Position numbers and translations under genes: made by a program
The notes under the pieces: generated by a model
Seen by the model: only the letters and a program-made list of their open reading frames with translations
Told to the model about the DNA's origin: nothing
Databases searched by the model: none
Origin: Ganoderma boninense
Taxonomy: Eukaryota; Basidiomycota; Agaricomycetes; Polyporales; Polyporaceae
Length of the DNA stretch: 64,000 bases
Assembly (NCBI GenBank): GCA_002900995.3
Contig: CM035306.1
Location: forward strand, 4,206,008 to 4,270,007
Direction: 5' to 3'
Shown: positions 10,301 through 22,700 of the stretch, in pieces
Layout of the letters: every line of letters starts with the position of its first letter
How positions within the stretch are numbered: position 1 is the first letter of the stretch

Positions 10301-13258
10301 AATTGCTGGTACTGTACTTACACATACTTTGACGATGTGTAACCATGGTGCGGCGTCGCTTACCAACCCGACGTCTCGTTTGAACACGTTCGCGTTGCGG
10401 CTGTGCATGCGCACTGGAAACTGCTAGAACAAGAAAGTAACACGAAGACCCGTCGCAAGCGAGCTGCGAATGCGCATCTGACTCGGCCTCGCGTCCTCAC
10501 TCCGAATACGAACGCATCCCGGAAAGACGAAAGATGATAGCGGGTGACTCGGAGCCCGCCCCGGCGCCGCTCGGGTGGCATGGAAGGAGCTCGAGCATCT
10601 GTGAGTCTGTGGCCAGCGGCCATAGAACTCTACTTACCACAGCGGATCCGGAGGGCACGAGACGCGCCGTGACGTCGACGTCGAATTCCGAAATCGCAAA
10701 CAGTCGGACCAAACGGGCCATGACCACAACCGCCAGTGTCAGTGACGCTGTAGTGGAGCGGGTCCCTGGAGGAGTCGGCGCCGCTCTCGTATGCGTTCAT
10801 TCATTCAGAATTAGAACTTTAGTTATTTTCGGCGAGCGGCGACGCGGGTCGCGCGTCAGTTACCAGTTACCAGTTACAGTCGCTGCACGGTCTGTGCCAG
10901 GCGAACCGGCGCGCGCGGCGAATCGGCACGCAGGCGATGGTCGAGGGGGAGGATGGACCGAGCTCGAGGCCCCACTCGCTGCGCGTCCATCCGGTCTACT
11001 GAGCTTGAGCTTGTGGTGCAGCTCCGGGGGGTCGTGCGAGCAAAGATTCAAGAAGTCTGTTAATATCAATACATAGTGTTAATGGGGGCGAGGCGATTTG
11101 AGTCGTGATTCTCCTACATGTGCTGCTTCTCCCGACGGGTGGTCCGAGTCCGAAGCCTTCCGCAGCCCGTCGGATGCGTCTGCGTCTGCACAGGCCCAGA
11201 TCTAGAGCCCGAGCCGCCGAATTCTCGAGCAGCTCGTCGCAGACGCAGACGGCACGTTGCGATGGCGAACGCTTCGAACTCTCCGCCGTATCCTCGTGAC
11301 GCCGCGCGCGTCCACACACCCGGCGTAAGTTACATGAACCCCAGTACGAACTTCTCTAGCACCTTCTGTCGCAGCAGCCTCACGCGCACCGACGTCGTCG
11401 GGCTGCGGCAGAGCGACCACGTCGTCGCCACGAAACAGAGTCGCAGCGAGCAACGTTGCAACTGGTGCTGGGCCAATTGCGCGGCAGCCTGTGCGCTTGG
11501 CGCAGTAGGCTTTGGGCATAGAGATCTGCGACCGCACCCGAGGGCCGAGGCCGGATGCCGAGCGTCCGGGCCAAGGCACGTACGCGTCCGGGTGATGGGA
11601 GTCCCGGAAAAGGCAGGCCGCCACCGAGTCCGACCGAGACGCGCGTACTGATTGGCGCGCTGGTGCCGGAGCCCCCTGCCGCGGACGCGTCGTCGTCACG
11701 GACACGCATCACGCTCGCGCCAGACGACGCGGTGAGTCTCAGCCTGCTGCCTGCGACACGCGCCAGGATAGCGCGATGCTCAAATGATGCTAGCTAGTGC
11801 TGGTGATTGAGTGGGGGCGGGGTGGGGGGCCCGAGGCGCCTGCGCCCGGCTGAGCAACGTCCCACCCGCGTCGTTCGGACGGACTCTGCAGCATCGCGCG
11901 ACGCGTGCAGGGCTGCGAATTTGAGCGGGCGGGCGGCTGTGCAGCCTGCCCTCTGAGAGACGTGCGGAATATTCGGGGATACCGAGCCCTGAGATGTTGG
12001 GACACAGCGAAGGCAGGGGGACGCGTCATTTGTGTGCATTTATCGCATTAATCTCAGGCGGACGGGAACGCCGGACGCTAGCACTGTCGCAGGGCCTGCA
12101 ATAAAACAGCGAGTTTTGCGCGCCGCGAGTGCGGGGATGTTTACTATTAGGGTACTTACCAGTGCCCTGCACACTGCACTAACAAGGGGCGCTAGGGGGT
12201 GCTGGGAAGCAGCAGGACGACGCAGCGCAGCGCAATGTAGGGGGGTCGCGCATTAATGCGTTATCGACGGGCGATCTATTAGAAGCCAGATAAATGTGCG
12301 CAAACGCCATGTACGCAGGTCACGGGCGCGGGCGACGGCGCACGCCTGCCAGGCTTGGTCGGGCGCGATGCCTATCTGCATGAATGTATTCCGAATGCGG
12401 GGATGGGGGACGAGGGATCCGGAGGGGCGAGGAACGGAAGGAAGCCTGCGTGACGATCTGTGCGAGTCCGGGAGAGATCACAGGACGCATTCGGAAATGC
12501 GTATTCGGGATGGGCGATGGCCGCCAGACGTGCGTGCGATGCCGACGGGGGTTGGGAACAGGTCCTCGGAAGCTGCGTTGGGGCCCGGAGACGAGCAGGC
12601 GGCGTCAGGCCATTGGTGGACGAGCTATTCTCGATCTCGAACCGCAGCGCTACTTGCCTGGCCGGGCGGGGAGGTCAGGAGAAGATGGGGGGCGCCTCGA
12701 CCGCATGATGGTCCAGAATGAGGAGGAAACAGCTTCCGGCGTGGGCAGGAGGAAGGAATACTTTCTGGGACTCTACAGGCCCCGGGCCTGGATACAGGCT
12801 GGGTGGATGGAGGGCGCGGCGGGGGTATTGTTCTTAGCTCAGCTCATGCTGAACGTATCCATTGCGAATCCGCACGCGAGGGGGTGCTTAGAAGGGATGC
12901 GGAAGGATGGCCGAGCGGGGGATTGATGAGCGGGTGAAAATGCGAGAATCGGACGTGCGGGAGGCAGGGAGCAGGGCGTGGGAACAAGCGAGGGGGCGAA
13001 ATGAGATCTGGGGGATCTGGGAGTAGACGCGAGACGTGTCCGCTTACGGATGGCATCGGAGTGCTTACGGGTCGGACGGAGCGGTGAGTCAACCCGGTTG
13101 GGCGGCCAAGCAGCCGACGCGCCTGCGCAACTCACCGCCCCTGCCAGAGCCGGCGCCTGGCGCCTGCGCTGTCCATTGTCCTCGGGCATTCATTCCAATC
13201 TAGATCTCAGATCTCCTCCCTCCCACTGCCGTCGTGCTCCCTCCTCCTCCTCCCGCAG
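4326..13258. other. Gene-poor GC-rich region; no supportable gene
   Basis: About 8.9 kb carry many overlapping frames on both strands, rich in Arg, Ser, Pro and Ala, with no recognisable domain and no consistent intron-exon structure. These are expected by chance in GC-rich DNA. Visible structure: repeated GTAAGTAC/GTACTTAC words (5205, 5445, 7595, 7856, 10314, 12152), a degenerate pyrimidine-rich repeat block at 8740-9190, and a short ATGG run near 6538-6556. I cannot exclude a small, intron-rich or noncoding gene. Confidence 0.5.
8740..9190. repeat. Degenerate low-complexity repeat (CCGCTCACCGCCACTC-like)
   Basis: Phrases such as GATCCGCTCACC, CCGCTCACCGCCACTC, GGGCCACCGCTGCCCTC and CGCTGCCTACGC recur in scrambled order with imperfect spacing. 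The block makes all three forward frames look open (Ser, Pro, Arg and Ala rich) without being evidence of coding. Confidence 0.55.
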
Positions 13259-13266
13259 TTTTATAA
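13259..13266 (+). promoter_or_regulatory. TATA-like element of the cyclin gene
   Basis: TTTTATAA lies about 100 bases before the cyclin start codon at 13364 and follows a strongly CT-rich stretch, the usual arrangement of a basidiomycete promoter. Confidence 0.45.
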
Positions 13267-13363
13267 GTACACGCCCCCATGCCTCCCTCCTCCCCATCCC
13301 GCCGCCCCTCTCGGCCTCCGCAGCCCAGCTCCCCTCCTCCCTCCATCCATAGCAACAACAGCC

Positions 13364-14450
13364 ATGCTCGCCTCGCCACTACACCCTGCAAGCCTCGTCG
13401 ACCCTTCCCTCCACTCCCCGGCTCTCATGGAGCTCATTGACATCGAGATGGGTCGCAGTCTCATTGGTGAGCGCACATTCTCATACACACCCCCAATCAG
13501 GTGAGCTAATCTATTCAACGCCTTCCAGAACACCTCGTCGACACGGTCATCGAGACCGTCGACTACGCCTTGGGCCGCCCCTCATCCTCCTCCCGCGGCC
13601 GCTCAATGGCTCGCCATTCGGAACACTCCAAGTTCCTCAAGTTTGTCACGGACGTCATCCAGAAGGCAGAGGTCAAGGTCCCTGCCATCCTTGTCGCCCT
13701 CGTCTACATCGACAGGGCAAAGCCCCACATCCAGATCGCGCTCGAGCAGTGGGCCAACGAGCGCGTCTTCCTCGGTGCTCTCATTCTTGCCAACAAGGTA
13801 CATACATCCTCTCCTCCCTACGTCATTGTCGCATCCGTGCTGACCTCCAATCGCAGTACCTCAACGACTCCACCCTCAAGAACGTCCACTGGGCGCTCTG
13901 CACGGGGGTCTTTGGCAAGCGCGACATCGGCCGCATCGAGCGTGAGTTCCTCGACGTTCTCGACTTCGAGCTCTCCGTCTCCGAGGCCGATCTCCTCGCC
14001 CACCACGACGCGCTTCTCGCGCGCTCCGCACCCCACCACGCGCACACCCGCGTTCCTCATCAGCGCCACGCGCGCCGCGCGAGCTCGCCCCTCAACTCGC
14101 GCTGGTCCTCGGACTCGAGCGACATGGACGTCGACTCCGAGTCTTCCTTCGAGTCTCTTTCTCTCCCCCGCACACCCGAGCCCGTCGCCACGCACACGGT
14201 CCCCATGCCGTACCCCGCTAAGGCCGCAGCCGCCGCCGACTTCTCCGTGCACCCACATGCTCATGCTCGCGTACACGAACCCGCATCGCATCACCAGCAC
14301 GATCCTCACCATCACAAGTCGGCCCTGTCGACCATCCTCCGCTCCTTCCCCCTCCCGCACTTCCACTCGCAGCCGCACCTCCCGACACGCGCCGCACCAG
14401 CCTACCACCACCCGCTCGTGCCCACGATGTCGCTGCCGGTGCACGCATGA
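13364..14450 (+). CDS. Pho85-type (PCL-like) cyclin, three exons
   Basis: Exons 13364-13466, 13529-13797 and 13857-14450 join in phase to give 321 residues. The cyclin box spans roughly residues 55-160: FLKFVTDVIQKAEVKVPAIL, LVALVYIDRAKP, ERVFLGALILANKYLNDSTL, and EREFLDVLDFELSVSE. The pattern of an N-terminal cyclin fold with an ALILANKYLND helix is that of cyclins that activate Pho85/Cdk5-type kinases, controlling phosphate, nutrient or cell-cycle responses. The remaining C-terminal half is low-complexity, rich in Ser, His, Pro and Ala, with a cluster of Asp/Ser after residue 190. The start was chosen because it follows a TATA-like element and CT-rich leader and the frame runs straight into the fold. 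The partner kinase is not in the window. Confidence 0.85.
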
Positions 14451-15261
14451 GCACACCCCTTACCCTTCGCAGTACAAAATTTCGTGTTCCGCTCCTCCCT
14501 CTTCGCCTCGCCCTCTCCCAGCGCGACCGGCACGGACCCTCTCCCCCACCATAACTTATCCTTCATTCTTCGCCTCGCCCGCGCCCTGTGCGACGCCGAC
14601 CCGATTATCGATATGGCCGCCGCATCCGGCAATAATCCCGCCTGCCCGCCCCTAGGCCTGCCACACACACACTCGCTCTTCGCCTGCTCTGTTTTCTCTC
14701 TCCCTCTGTCTCTCCTGTCTCTCTCGCTACCCCCCAAGATATTTTTTACCCCACGCGCCAGCAGCCGCCCTCCCCGATGCTCGCTTCGCATTAATCGCCG
14801 CACTGCCGCACTGCCGAACGGCTGCCTCGCGCTCTTGCTCCTCCATCGCATATCGCATATCGGATTCGCTCATCGCTCTCCATTCCACTGTCCGGACTCC
14901 GGCCTCCATCGAACGTGCGCTCATCCGCATCCACCCAGTAGTACATATCCCAATATCACGCTGCATATAGAGAACCCCGTTGTACGAGTACAGTAGCACC
15001 CAGCACCAGCACCCCTTGCATCATGCATCATCATCATCCAATCGAAACGACGAAACCCGTTAAACATTGGATATCCGATATCACACGCGTGTGCCGCTCT
15101 GACCGCCACTGACAAGCCTAGACTCCCGAGTCCTAGTCCCAAGGTAAGTGCTTAGCGCATCTCACTCTAGACCTGGGCCACCACGCAGGCGGGCTATCTG
15201 TCTAAGTATCTATCTATCAACCGCTTCGCGTCCACCGCCAGTGCCAAGTTCGCCGCTGGGA

Positions 15262-15300
15262 AACCTCTGGGGGGCCGAGACCCTCGGCCCCCCAGAGGTT
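15262..15300. repeat. Perfect 18-bp GC-rich hairpin with 3-base loop
   Basis: The arm at 15262-15279 (AACCTCTGGGGGGCCGAG) pairs with 15283-15300 without mismatch, separated by ACC. No coding frame of known kind spans it. Confidence 0.85.
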
Positions 15301-16895
15301 CCCCCAGCCAATCATCAATCGCCAATCGGCTGAGGGTCAGTCTCCTAGGGGTCTCGACTCGGCCATTCTCCCTTCTCCCTTGGCGCGACTCGCAGCGGCA
15401 GTAAGTATGTATGTAAGTACTGACGCACCGACAAGCTCAAGCGACAGTGCGCCTGCGATAGACTCATCACTCGAGAGCCCGGGCCCTCTGTGGCCCAGGC
15501 GCTCGCGCTCCGAGGAGGTCTCGGCCCCCACTGGCACAGAGTGAGTACACAAATCGGCCGCAGGCAGGTCACGTCCGAGGCGAGCGCAGTGACTTGAGAC
15601 TGCCGCATTCGCATTATTTCGGTGTCCAATTCAACTCAATTGACGGCTTCGCAGCGTAGGTACACACTTACGAGTCGCAGTCGCAGTCGCGGTCGCACGG
15701 CCGGCTTGGCGACACGTATGTACGTACGTACGCAGCCCGAGCCCGAGTGCGAGGGATTCGTAGACATTACTCATGCTGCGGCTTGCGGAGCACGCCCGAG
15801 CTGTCTACAGTACTTACTAGTGCTAAGGGCTAAGTATACCTCGGCGGGGCCGGGGGATGGGGCCTCGTGAGTCGTGACGCGTGATCGCCCACTGACAGTG
15901 CCAGTGCCAGTGCTCGCGATTTGCGATTCAGATTTGCGATGGGCATGGCGTGTCCGAGCCGTCGCGCTTTTTGCGTCACGGTACTGTGCAGCGTGAGGCT
16001 GCCGATATTTCCGAATCCGAATTCGAGTCGTCGTGAGCCGTGACTGCGGCGCGCCCCGCATGTGGGGCGAGCTCCGAGTTCGAGAATATCGCCACTGGCC
16101 CCCCAGGTCACAATGTAATGTAGCGAGCTCCGGGTCTGGTGAGTGCTGACTCTATTCATAGTTCATACTGTACAGAAAAAAGCCAGTTGACGACATATCC
16201 TAGCTTGAGGCAGACATATCCGGCCGCCGGCGCGGAGCGCGCGGTCACGCAGTGGTGCCGGGTTGTACAGCATGGACGGCAAGTTGGTCATGCCAAGGGT
16301 GGGCTCGGGCCGCGCAGCGGCCTAAAAGCGCCCGAAAGATGCCCAGGGTGCGCGCGCGCCGAAGGCGCGCTGCTCCTTCTGCCCGGGACCAACACCTCCC
16401 CCTCCCTCGAGCTCCTTCGTTTCAAAGCCACTTCTGGTGCGTTCAATTCTTCATATTTTACCTTACTTTTTGAATTTTTCGCGGCGGCGCGCGCGCCGCT
16501 GCGTCTTTGTCTGTCAGTCCAACCGCCGTTAGGATGTCAGCGGGCGCTTAATGCCATTTTACGATGGTGTTCTCCTCGCGAATTTTGTTCCGCTGACCTC
16601 GTACTTGGGCCTGCGTCAAAGGAGAGTAGGACGTGTTTATGATAGGCTATTTTTAAGCAGTTTACGTCGGATTTCTGCGTTACACTGTGGCTTCTGTTTT
16701 CTGGCTCTTGCGCAGTGCACCTGTAGATACTTTCTGGCACTGATTCCCCCTGGACTTTTAGGGTCGTGTACAGGCATCCATGTGAACATTTATTAATGTA
16801 TTCTGGCTGCCATTTAACGACTCGCGAGGCTACAAGCTGGGTTTATGGAGAATCCAGCCCTCGCGCGAGGAACCTCGGGGCTCACGTGCCGCGAG

Positions 16896-16979
16896 ATTGG
16901 TCGACCAAATTAAGCGCCTCCCCTCGCCGCGCGCACCAATCAGGACCAATCGTGGGGCGCTTAGGACCAATATTGGTCC
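16896..16979. promoter_or_regulatory. Cluster of CCAAT boxes with a 16-base palindrome
   Basis: Within about 85 bases there are two ATTGG and three CCAAT sequences, the last two forming a perfect palindrome GGACCAATATTGGTCC at 16964-16979. CCAAT is the binding core of the fungal HAP (NF-Y) complex. No gene could be recognised beside it, so its use as a promoter is unproven. Confidence 0.4.
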
Positions 16980-19764
16980 CACCCTTGGCTCCACGACCTA
17001 CCCGCATGGACCACGTACATACTACATACGCATCGTCATAGCAGTCCTTCCGTCATACCGTCATGCGATCCAGGTAGGTAAGTGCACATGCGCCTCCAGG
17101 CTCCGAGCCCTCCCGACGCGAGCGAGCCTCGAGCCGCGAATACGCTCGAATCGCTCAGGCTGTTGTTCCACGCTATGGCCGTATGACACGTCTGACCCAC
17201 CCCGCGCACGCTGATTGCTCATGAAAATCTCACTGCAGCCGCCGCGATGACGCGCTCCCGCTCGCGCAGCCCGGCCGGCCACAGAAGGACGCGATGACGC
17301 TGCCCGAGTGACGACGATATCGATCCTCGTGCTGCACTTGCGCGCTAGCGCTTGAGAACCTCGGTCCGGCGCCTCCTCCAGGACGGGTTATGACGCAAGC
17401 CGGCTCGTGTCAGGCGTCCGACGCCTCCGCCTGTGCACCCGAGCACCCGACCTCGGCCTTTCCGCACTCGCCGCCCACGACCGCGTTCACCCCGGCTCGT
17501 ATGCACGCATATGGACTGTTGGATGGGCAAGCTGCGGCACCCGACCCGACGATCCTGGTGAGTTGTGTACAGTTCTTATTCAAGTCACAGTCACTGAATG
17601 ACGCGCACCCGATCGCGACGCCACTCGCGATGGCGCGTGCAGGCACTGGCATGGAGAGAAAGCAAGCCTGACGCGTTCGCGTAGGGGCTGACTGACAATG
17701 CTACTCAGTATGTACTCCGTGACAGCGTGGATGGGGCCTTCAGTTCGCCTCGCCCGCGGTGCCACTGACTACTCTGACGCGCACGCTCACGCTGCAGCAG
17801 TGGCACTCCCTACCGACGCGACAGTTACAGTCCGCCCAGGCCCCATGCCCCATGCACGGCCAGCGAGCATCGGCTGTCCGCCCTGCGTTATTGTAGGTGG
17901 TGCCCCTGGATCCGCCCCGCGTACGTACGTATGTATAGGCATAGGCACAGCCAACGTTCATGTTCTGCGCGCCGCCGCCGTACCTCCGGATCCAGGACCT
18001 CTCGCTGGCTATAAACTGGACAGTCCGTCCGCGTTCCTGCTTAGCGTTGGCGTGGCTTCTCGGTCTGTCTCGCTAAGGGCTAAGGTGCTGGTCCAACACA
18101 GGGCGTCCCCGATGCAGCATCTCCTTCCCGCCACGCAAGTTCAGTCATAATGGCGTGGCACGGTACCGGTGTCCCTGAGCGTACGCGCCCGTGCGCGCCT
18201 CTGCGCGACCTCGCATTCATTCGCTCGACGAACGGGCGCGTCGGGGCCTTGCTTCGAATTCGAGAAGGACAGAAGGACAGAATGAACGACGCAATTGGAA
18301 GCACGCCCCGCGCCTCTCGCCACTCGCCACCCGCCATACCCCACACGCCGGACGTCATGCGATCCGGGCGGGCATGGGGGGCGGGGCAAGTTCGAAGCTT
18401 GTCCTGTCCGCATCCGCATCAGTGCCAAGTTCCAATGCTCGCTTGCTGGCCTGCAGGTGCGACTTGTCACGACACCACGCTCGAACCCTTGCAGTCCCGA
18501 CTGTACGGATTCTGTCATAGGTTCGTTCGTTGGGTCTGCGTGTGGTCTAGGCCTACTTACCAGCCAGGGCCTTCCATGCCCCCGCCCTTCTCCCAGTGCC
18601 CACGTTGGCGCGAGGAGTGCTAGTGGCGGTGCTTCTCTCACTTCCCTTCCGCCCCCTCCTCCGAGTACTTACCCTTTCTCCCTGCCAGGCCAGGCCAGCC
18701 GACGCCGCCGCCGTGATGTGCGCACAGTGGACAGTGGAGCACGGGGTCCTGACGCCCGCGTTCGCGCAGAGCGAAGCTTCAAGAGGGCGATTGATTGCAG
18801 GCAGCAGCAGCTGATCAGTGCCACAGTGACAATGACAAGAGCAAGAAGAGGAAGAGAAGCTTTCAATATCAATATTCCAATCGCCGTACCCTATTCAAGG
18901 CTCAAGCTGCGGTTCCGAATAGAACTTCGCGGTCGACGTTCGCGTCCACATCCACAACCATAACATAACTAACTGACGTACTCGCGCGTCTTGCGGTGCG
19001 TTCCATGCTGTCCGTTATTAATTGTGCATTGTGTACTGAATGAAGGAGCGAACCCTGTCAGGGTAAAATACGTCAAATACGGTACGGTATACCCTATGGT
19101 AAGTTACTGATACTGCAGTACATAGTTCGCTCGCGCTGCTTCTCTCCGAATCGCGCGGGCTCGCCGCTCCCGCACGCCTGGCGCCGTTGAGGTGGCCATG
19201 ACAGCAGAGAGTGTCCCGCCGGACCGCGCGCATGATCTTGAAAATGCGTACCCACGCCCACGCCCACGCCTGCTGCCGAATGGCCTTGACGTCCGTCGCT
19301 GAAGCACCGTGGCTTGGCGTCTACGTGTCGCGGATATCCATGGACCAGTGGAGCTGAGGCTGTCGGGCTGGAGTGGAATGGTAGGCACCTCTTCACCTCA
19401 TGCCCGTCCCGCGCCTTCCGCGATGACGACCGTAGAACGGCAGATGGGCAGCGCTAGGCCTAGGCCTAGTCCTGGTCTGCCAACTGTCTGCAGGGGCGGT
19501 GTTAACGTTGTTTCTCCAACAAGTCTTGGGTGGTGCACGACCGTCACTGTTCGTGTCGCACGTCGTATGCGGCAGGGCGGCAGGCTTGGCTTTGCCGCAA
19601 CTTGAACTCCTAGGGCGAATCATCTTCTTGGCGTACGTATACGTAGAACAACGGCAATATGTGCAAGACCGACATTTCAGATCTCACGCCTTGCAAGTCG
19701 AGCGCGCTGGCTCACCAACAAACATCAAGACGGATCCGCGTTCGGCGGGACAGCGCGCGCGAGC

Positions 19765-22700
19765 CGTCAGCAAGCCCTGTAGGTATAGGTATGCGCATAC
19801 GCTCACACCCTGCATCACATAGCTTCCGACTAATGCTGATCTCCGCGCATATACTGCATCAGACACAGGCCAAGAGATGCAGTACTTAGACGTCCCAGGC
19901 GCGTTGAATCAAGCTCAAGCCCAAGCCCGGCATCACGGTCAGGCCAGCATCCCTTGCAGCCCGGAGCGCGTCTTCCCACTGGCACCCGGCCGTCCACCAC
20001 CCGAATCCCCATCCCCCCAAGCTCCTCCAAGTGTTCGTGGTTCGACAGCTCGAGCTTCAAGCTCAAACACCCCCACGCGCGTCTGGCCCACCTCAGGATC
20101 GCGGGCGAAACGGCTCGCGTGCATATGGAAACGGTGCGCCCATTTCGACGTCATGATGCGTGACGCGCTCCCGGCGCCTCGTCCGGGGTGCGCCTCTCCC
20201 CGAGCCATCCCTGCGCTTCCATGCCTCTGTCTTCTGCCAATGTCAGTGTCTGCTGTGCTGTTGCGCAGGGTCCACGCCCCACGCTCCACCCTCGTCGATG
20301 CCTTGCGCGCGCACGCCGTCTCGCTGTTCTCCGAGTCCTCAGGGTGTTGCCCTTCCCATGACGCATACTGTATCACGGATGCGGACGACAAATCCGAATC
20401 CCACCCTGAGGCCTGAATCCTGAGTTCGATTCGCGATGGACGGCGTTGAAGGATCAAGATCGACGCGTACGTGTCGACGTCGAACGTCGACCAGCATCCA
20501 CACCGCGCGTTGGGATCCCTGGAGCCCGCCAAACTTCGTCTTCGTCTTCGTTCGTGGTCGTCGGCTGCGCCCTGGGAGCCCTGCCAACCCGCCGGCGAGC
20601 GTGGAGCTCGACGCGTCCGGGTACAGTACGCGCGCATATATGTATGCCTCTCTACGTTCTGTGCGACAAGATATCTGCTCAGCTTGAATTCATCGCTGGA
20701 TCGTCGACGAGTATCGTTTTGTGGCCAAGGCGACGTGACGTGATATCGATAGGTCGTAACGCACGGCAACTCGACACCACGTCCCCGACAATATTCAATG
20801 TGCCCGAGGCCAAGTAACTCTAGCGTGGAGGGCCTCCGGCGGTGTCGACGGCCGAAAGCGAAAGCGAAACCGGAACCATGGCAGGGAAGCAGGGACGGTC
20901 AGCGTCGATGCCGTCCGACTCCCACATGCTCAACCCGCGGCCGACGTAAGGGCCCGAGGTGAAGACGAATGCGGATGCGGCGCGCTCGGACTCGAGGCAC
21001 GGGCACGGACAGGGACGCGGACACGGACACGGCAATGTGCGCACGATTCTTGCTCTTGCGGTTGACCGACTAAGACTACGAGTGTGCTGCACTCGAAGCG
21101 GAGCCTTCGAGTGTATGTACTGACGTAGCAACCGCCGCGGTGGCTGCTACTGGAGCGTTCCAAATTCGCAAACGCAATGCACATTGCGCATCACGTACGG
21201 TCGTACTCGTGCGTAAGCTTGGATCGTGGTGGCTACCGTCGCGGTGGCCCCTCCGTACGCCTTGCGAAGTTCGCATGACTCCTGTCACGTCGAGGTCGGC
21301 GTTCATGAACCTCACCTCTCTCTAGCGCAGCGAATGGCGCGGAACAGGAGATTCAGACACGCGGGCTGGATATGGATTTGACAGGACCCATGTACCAACT
21401 GTGTAGAGCGCAGCAGGACTATTCGACCCGCACGGCGCTATTGAGGGAATGAAGAATGCCTTGTCCATGGAACTCGGTCAGGCTTGGAAGACGGACGTCG
21501 CACGTCCGGACTTCCGCGTGGCGAGCGCATACACGTACGCGTACGTGCGCGCTAAGGACTCCGAGGCTCAACGCAAAACGTCGCGCGCGAGATTTGATTC
21601 GTCTCGCTGGATCTGGATGTGCACTGGATATCCCGACGCGAGTATACGCGAGTGTGTTACGGCCTGGTAACGGCGTGAAGGCCGAGGCGCGCGGCGTTCG
21701 GTACGCGGATTGGTTGCAGGTTTGTATTAGGAAATTGGAATCATGAATGGTGTCCGGTCATGTCGGTGTAGCCTCCCCACGGCCTGCGGCGGCGACCCAC
21801 CGGGGATCCGTAAGAGCGGTGGCGCGTCGCCCGTCACGTATCGCGTCTGAGTAGGGACAGTATAACTTGTAAGCTATCGCTTATCCCTATCCCTGACCCG
21901 GTCAGAGAAACAGATGAGGAATATACTGCCACCATCACCTAGGGCAGGTAAGCGATTTTCACCTCGCACAAAGCTACTGAACTCCGGATCGGGAATTTGA
22001 CTCGTGTCCGGATCCAGCTGCCAGTGCCAGCGCAGAGTCGGACCCTAGGGAGACGAATTTAAAATGCTGTTTGCCTGGTTGGTAACGAACCAATGGATGC
22101 CAAATGGATGCCTTTATCCGGGACCCCGACCGGCCTGAGCGCATCGTATGCGTGCTCCCCAAAACGGTTCGTGACGGGTACGGGTGCGGGTATGTACGTG
22201 CGCGAGCGGAAGAGCCAGTTGGCTCACACCCGGTTTCGGTGCCGTCGACGACGAGTTCTGAGCACTAATTGCAACTTAAAGGAAGTCTTGAGTGTTCTTG
22301 GGGTCCTGAAGCTTCTGCTGCGCTGCTCAGTGCTAAGCAGAGATAGAGGGATCCCGACCGGATCGCCTCACGGTAGCTGACACGTACCCACTTGTACTTA
22401 CGACGACGACGACAGCAGATCGCCGTCATCATGGTTCTAGTGACTAGTCTAAGTGTGCGCAGCTACAATCAGCCGCTGGCAGGTCACAGAAGGAGGGCAT
22501 GCTTAAGCTTACATAGCAAGCCGCGTCAGCAGAAATCGCGTCGCACGAACGACTCGGACTGGGATCTCGTATGTCCGCTCGCGCAATCCTCTCCCGGTCG
22601 GGGCCCGGACGGTAGTGTCTTGTTGACCAGCTCAAAAAGTTCGGATGACCAATGACCGATCTAGAAAGGCAAGAGAGTGGGCGAATACGTGGGTTCTTCA

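Larger units (their letters stand above)
14451..19764. other. Gene-poor region downstream of the cyclin gene
   Basis: No frame shows a recognisable domain. The first few hundred bases are CT-rich and probably include the cyclin 3' UTR. Later parts contain a perfect hairpin (15262-15300), GTAAGTAC words (15413, 15810, 18664), runs of ACGTACGTA (about 15715 and 17920), a less GC-rich patch (about 16430-16800) with a 16-base GC palindrome near 16485, and a CCAAT-box cluster (16896-16979). Confidence 0.5.

Noticed and set aside
15715..15735. ACGTACGTACG run as an attachment site or origin
   Set aside because: Short simple repeats of this kind recur in the region and nothing else supports such a site.
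19939..20769. A 276-codon minus-strand frame recurring in the right arm
   Set aside because: Recurrence follows from the duplication; frames in other registers recur too, and indels between arms break it.
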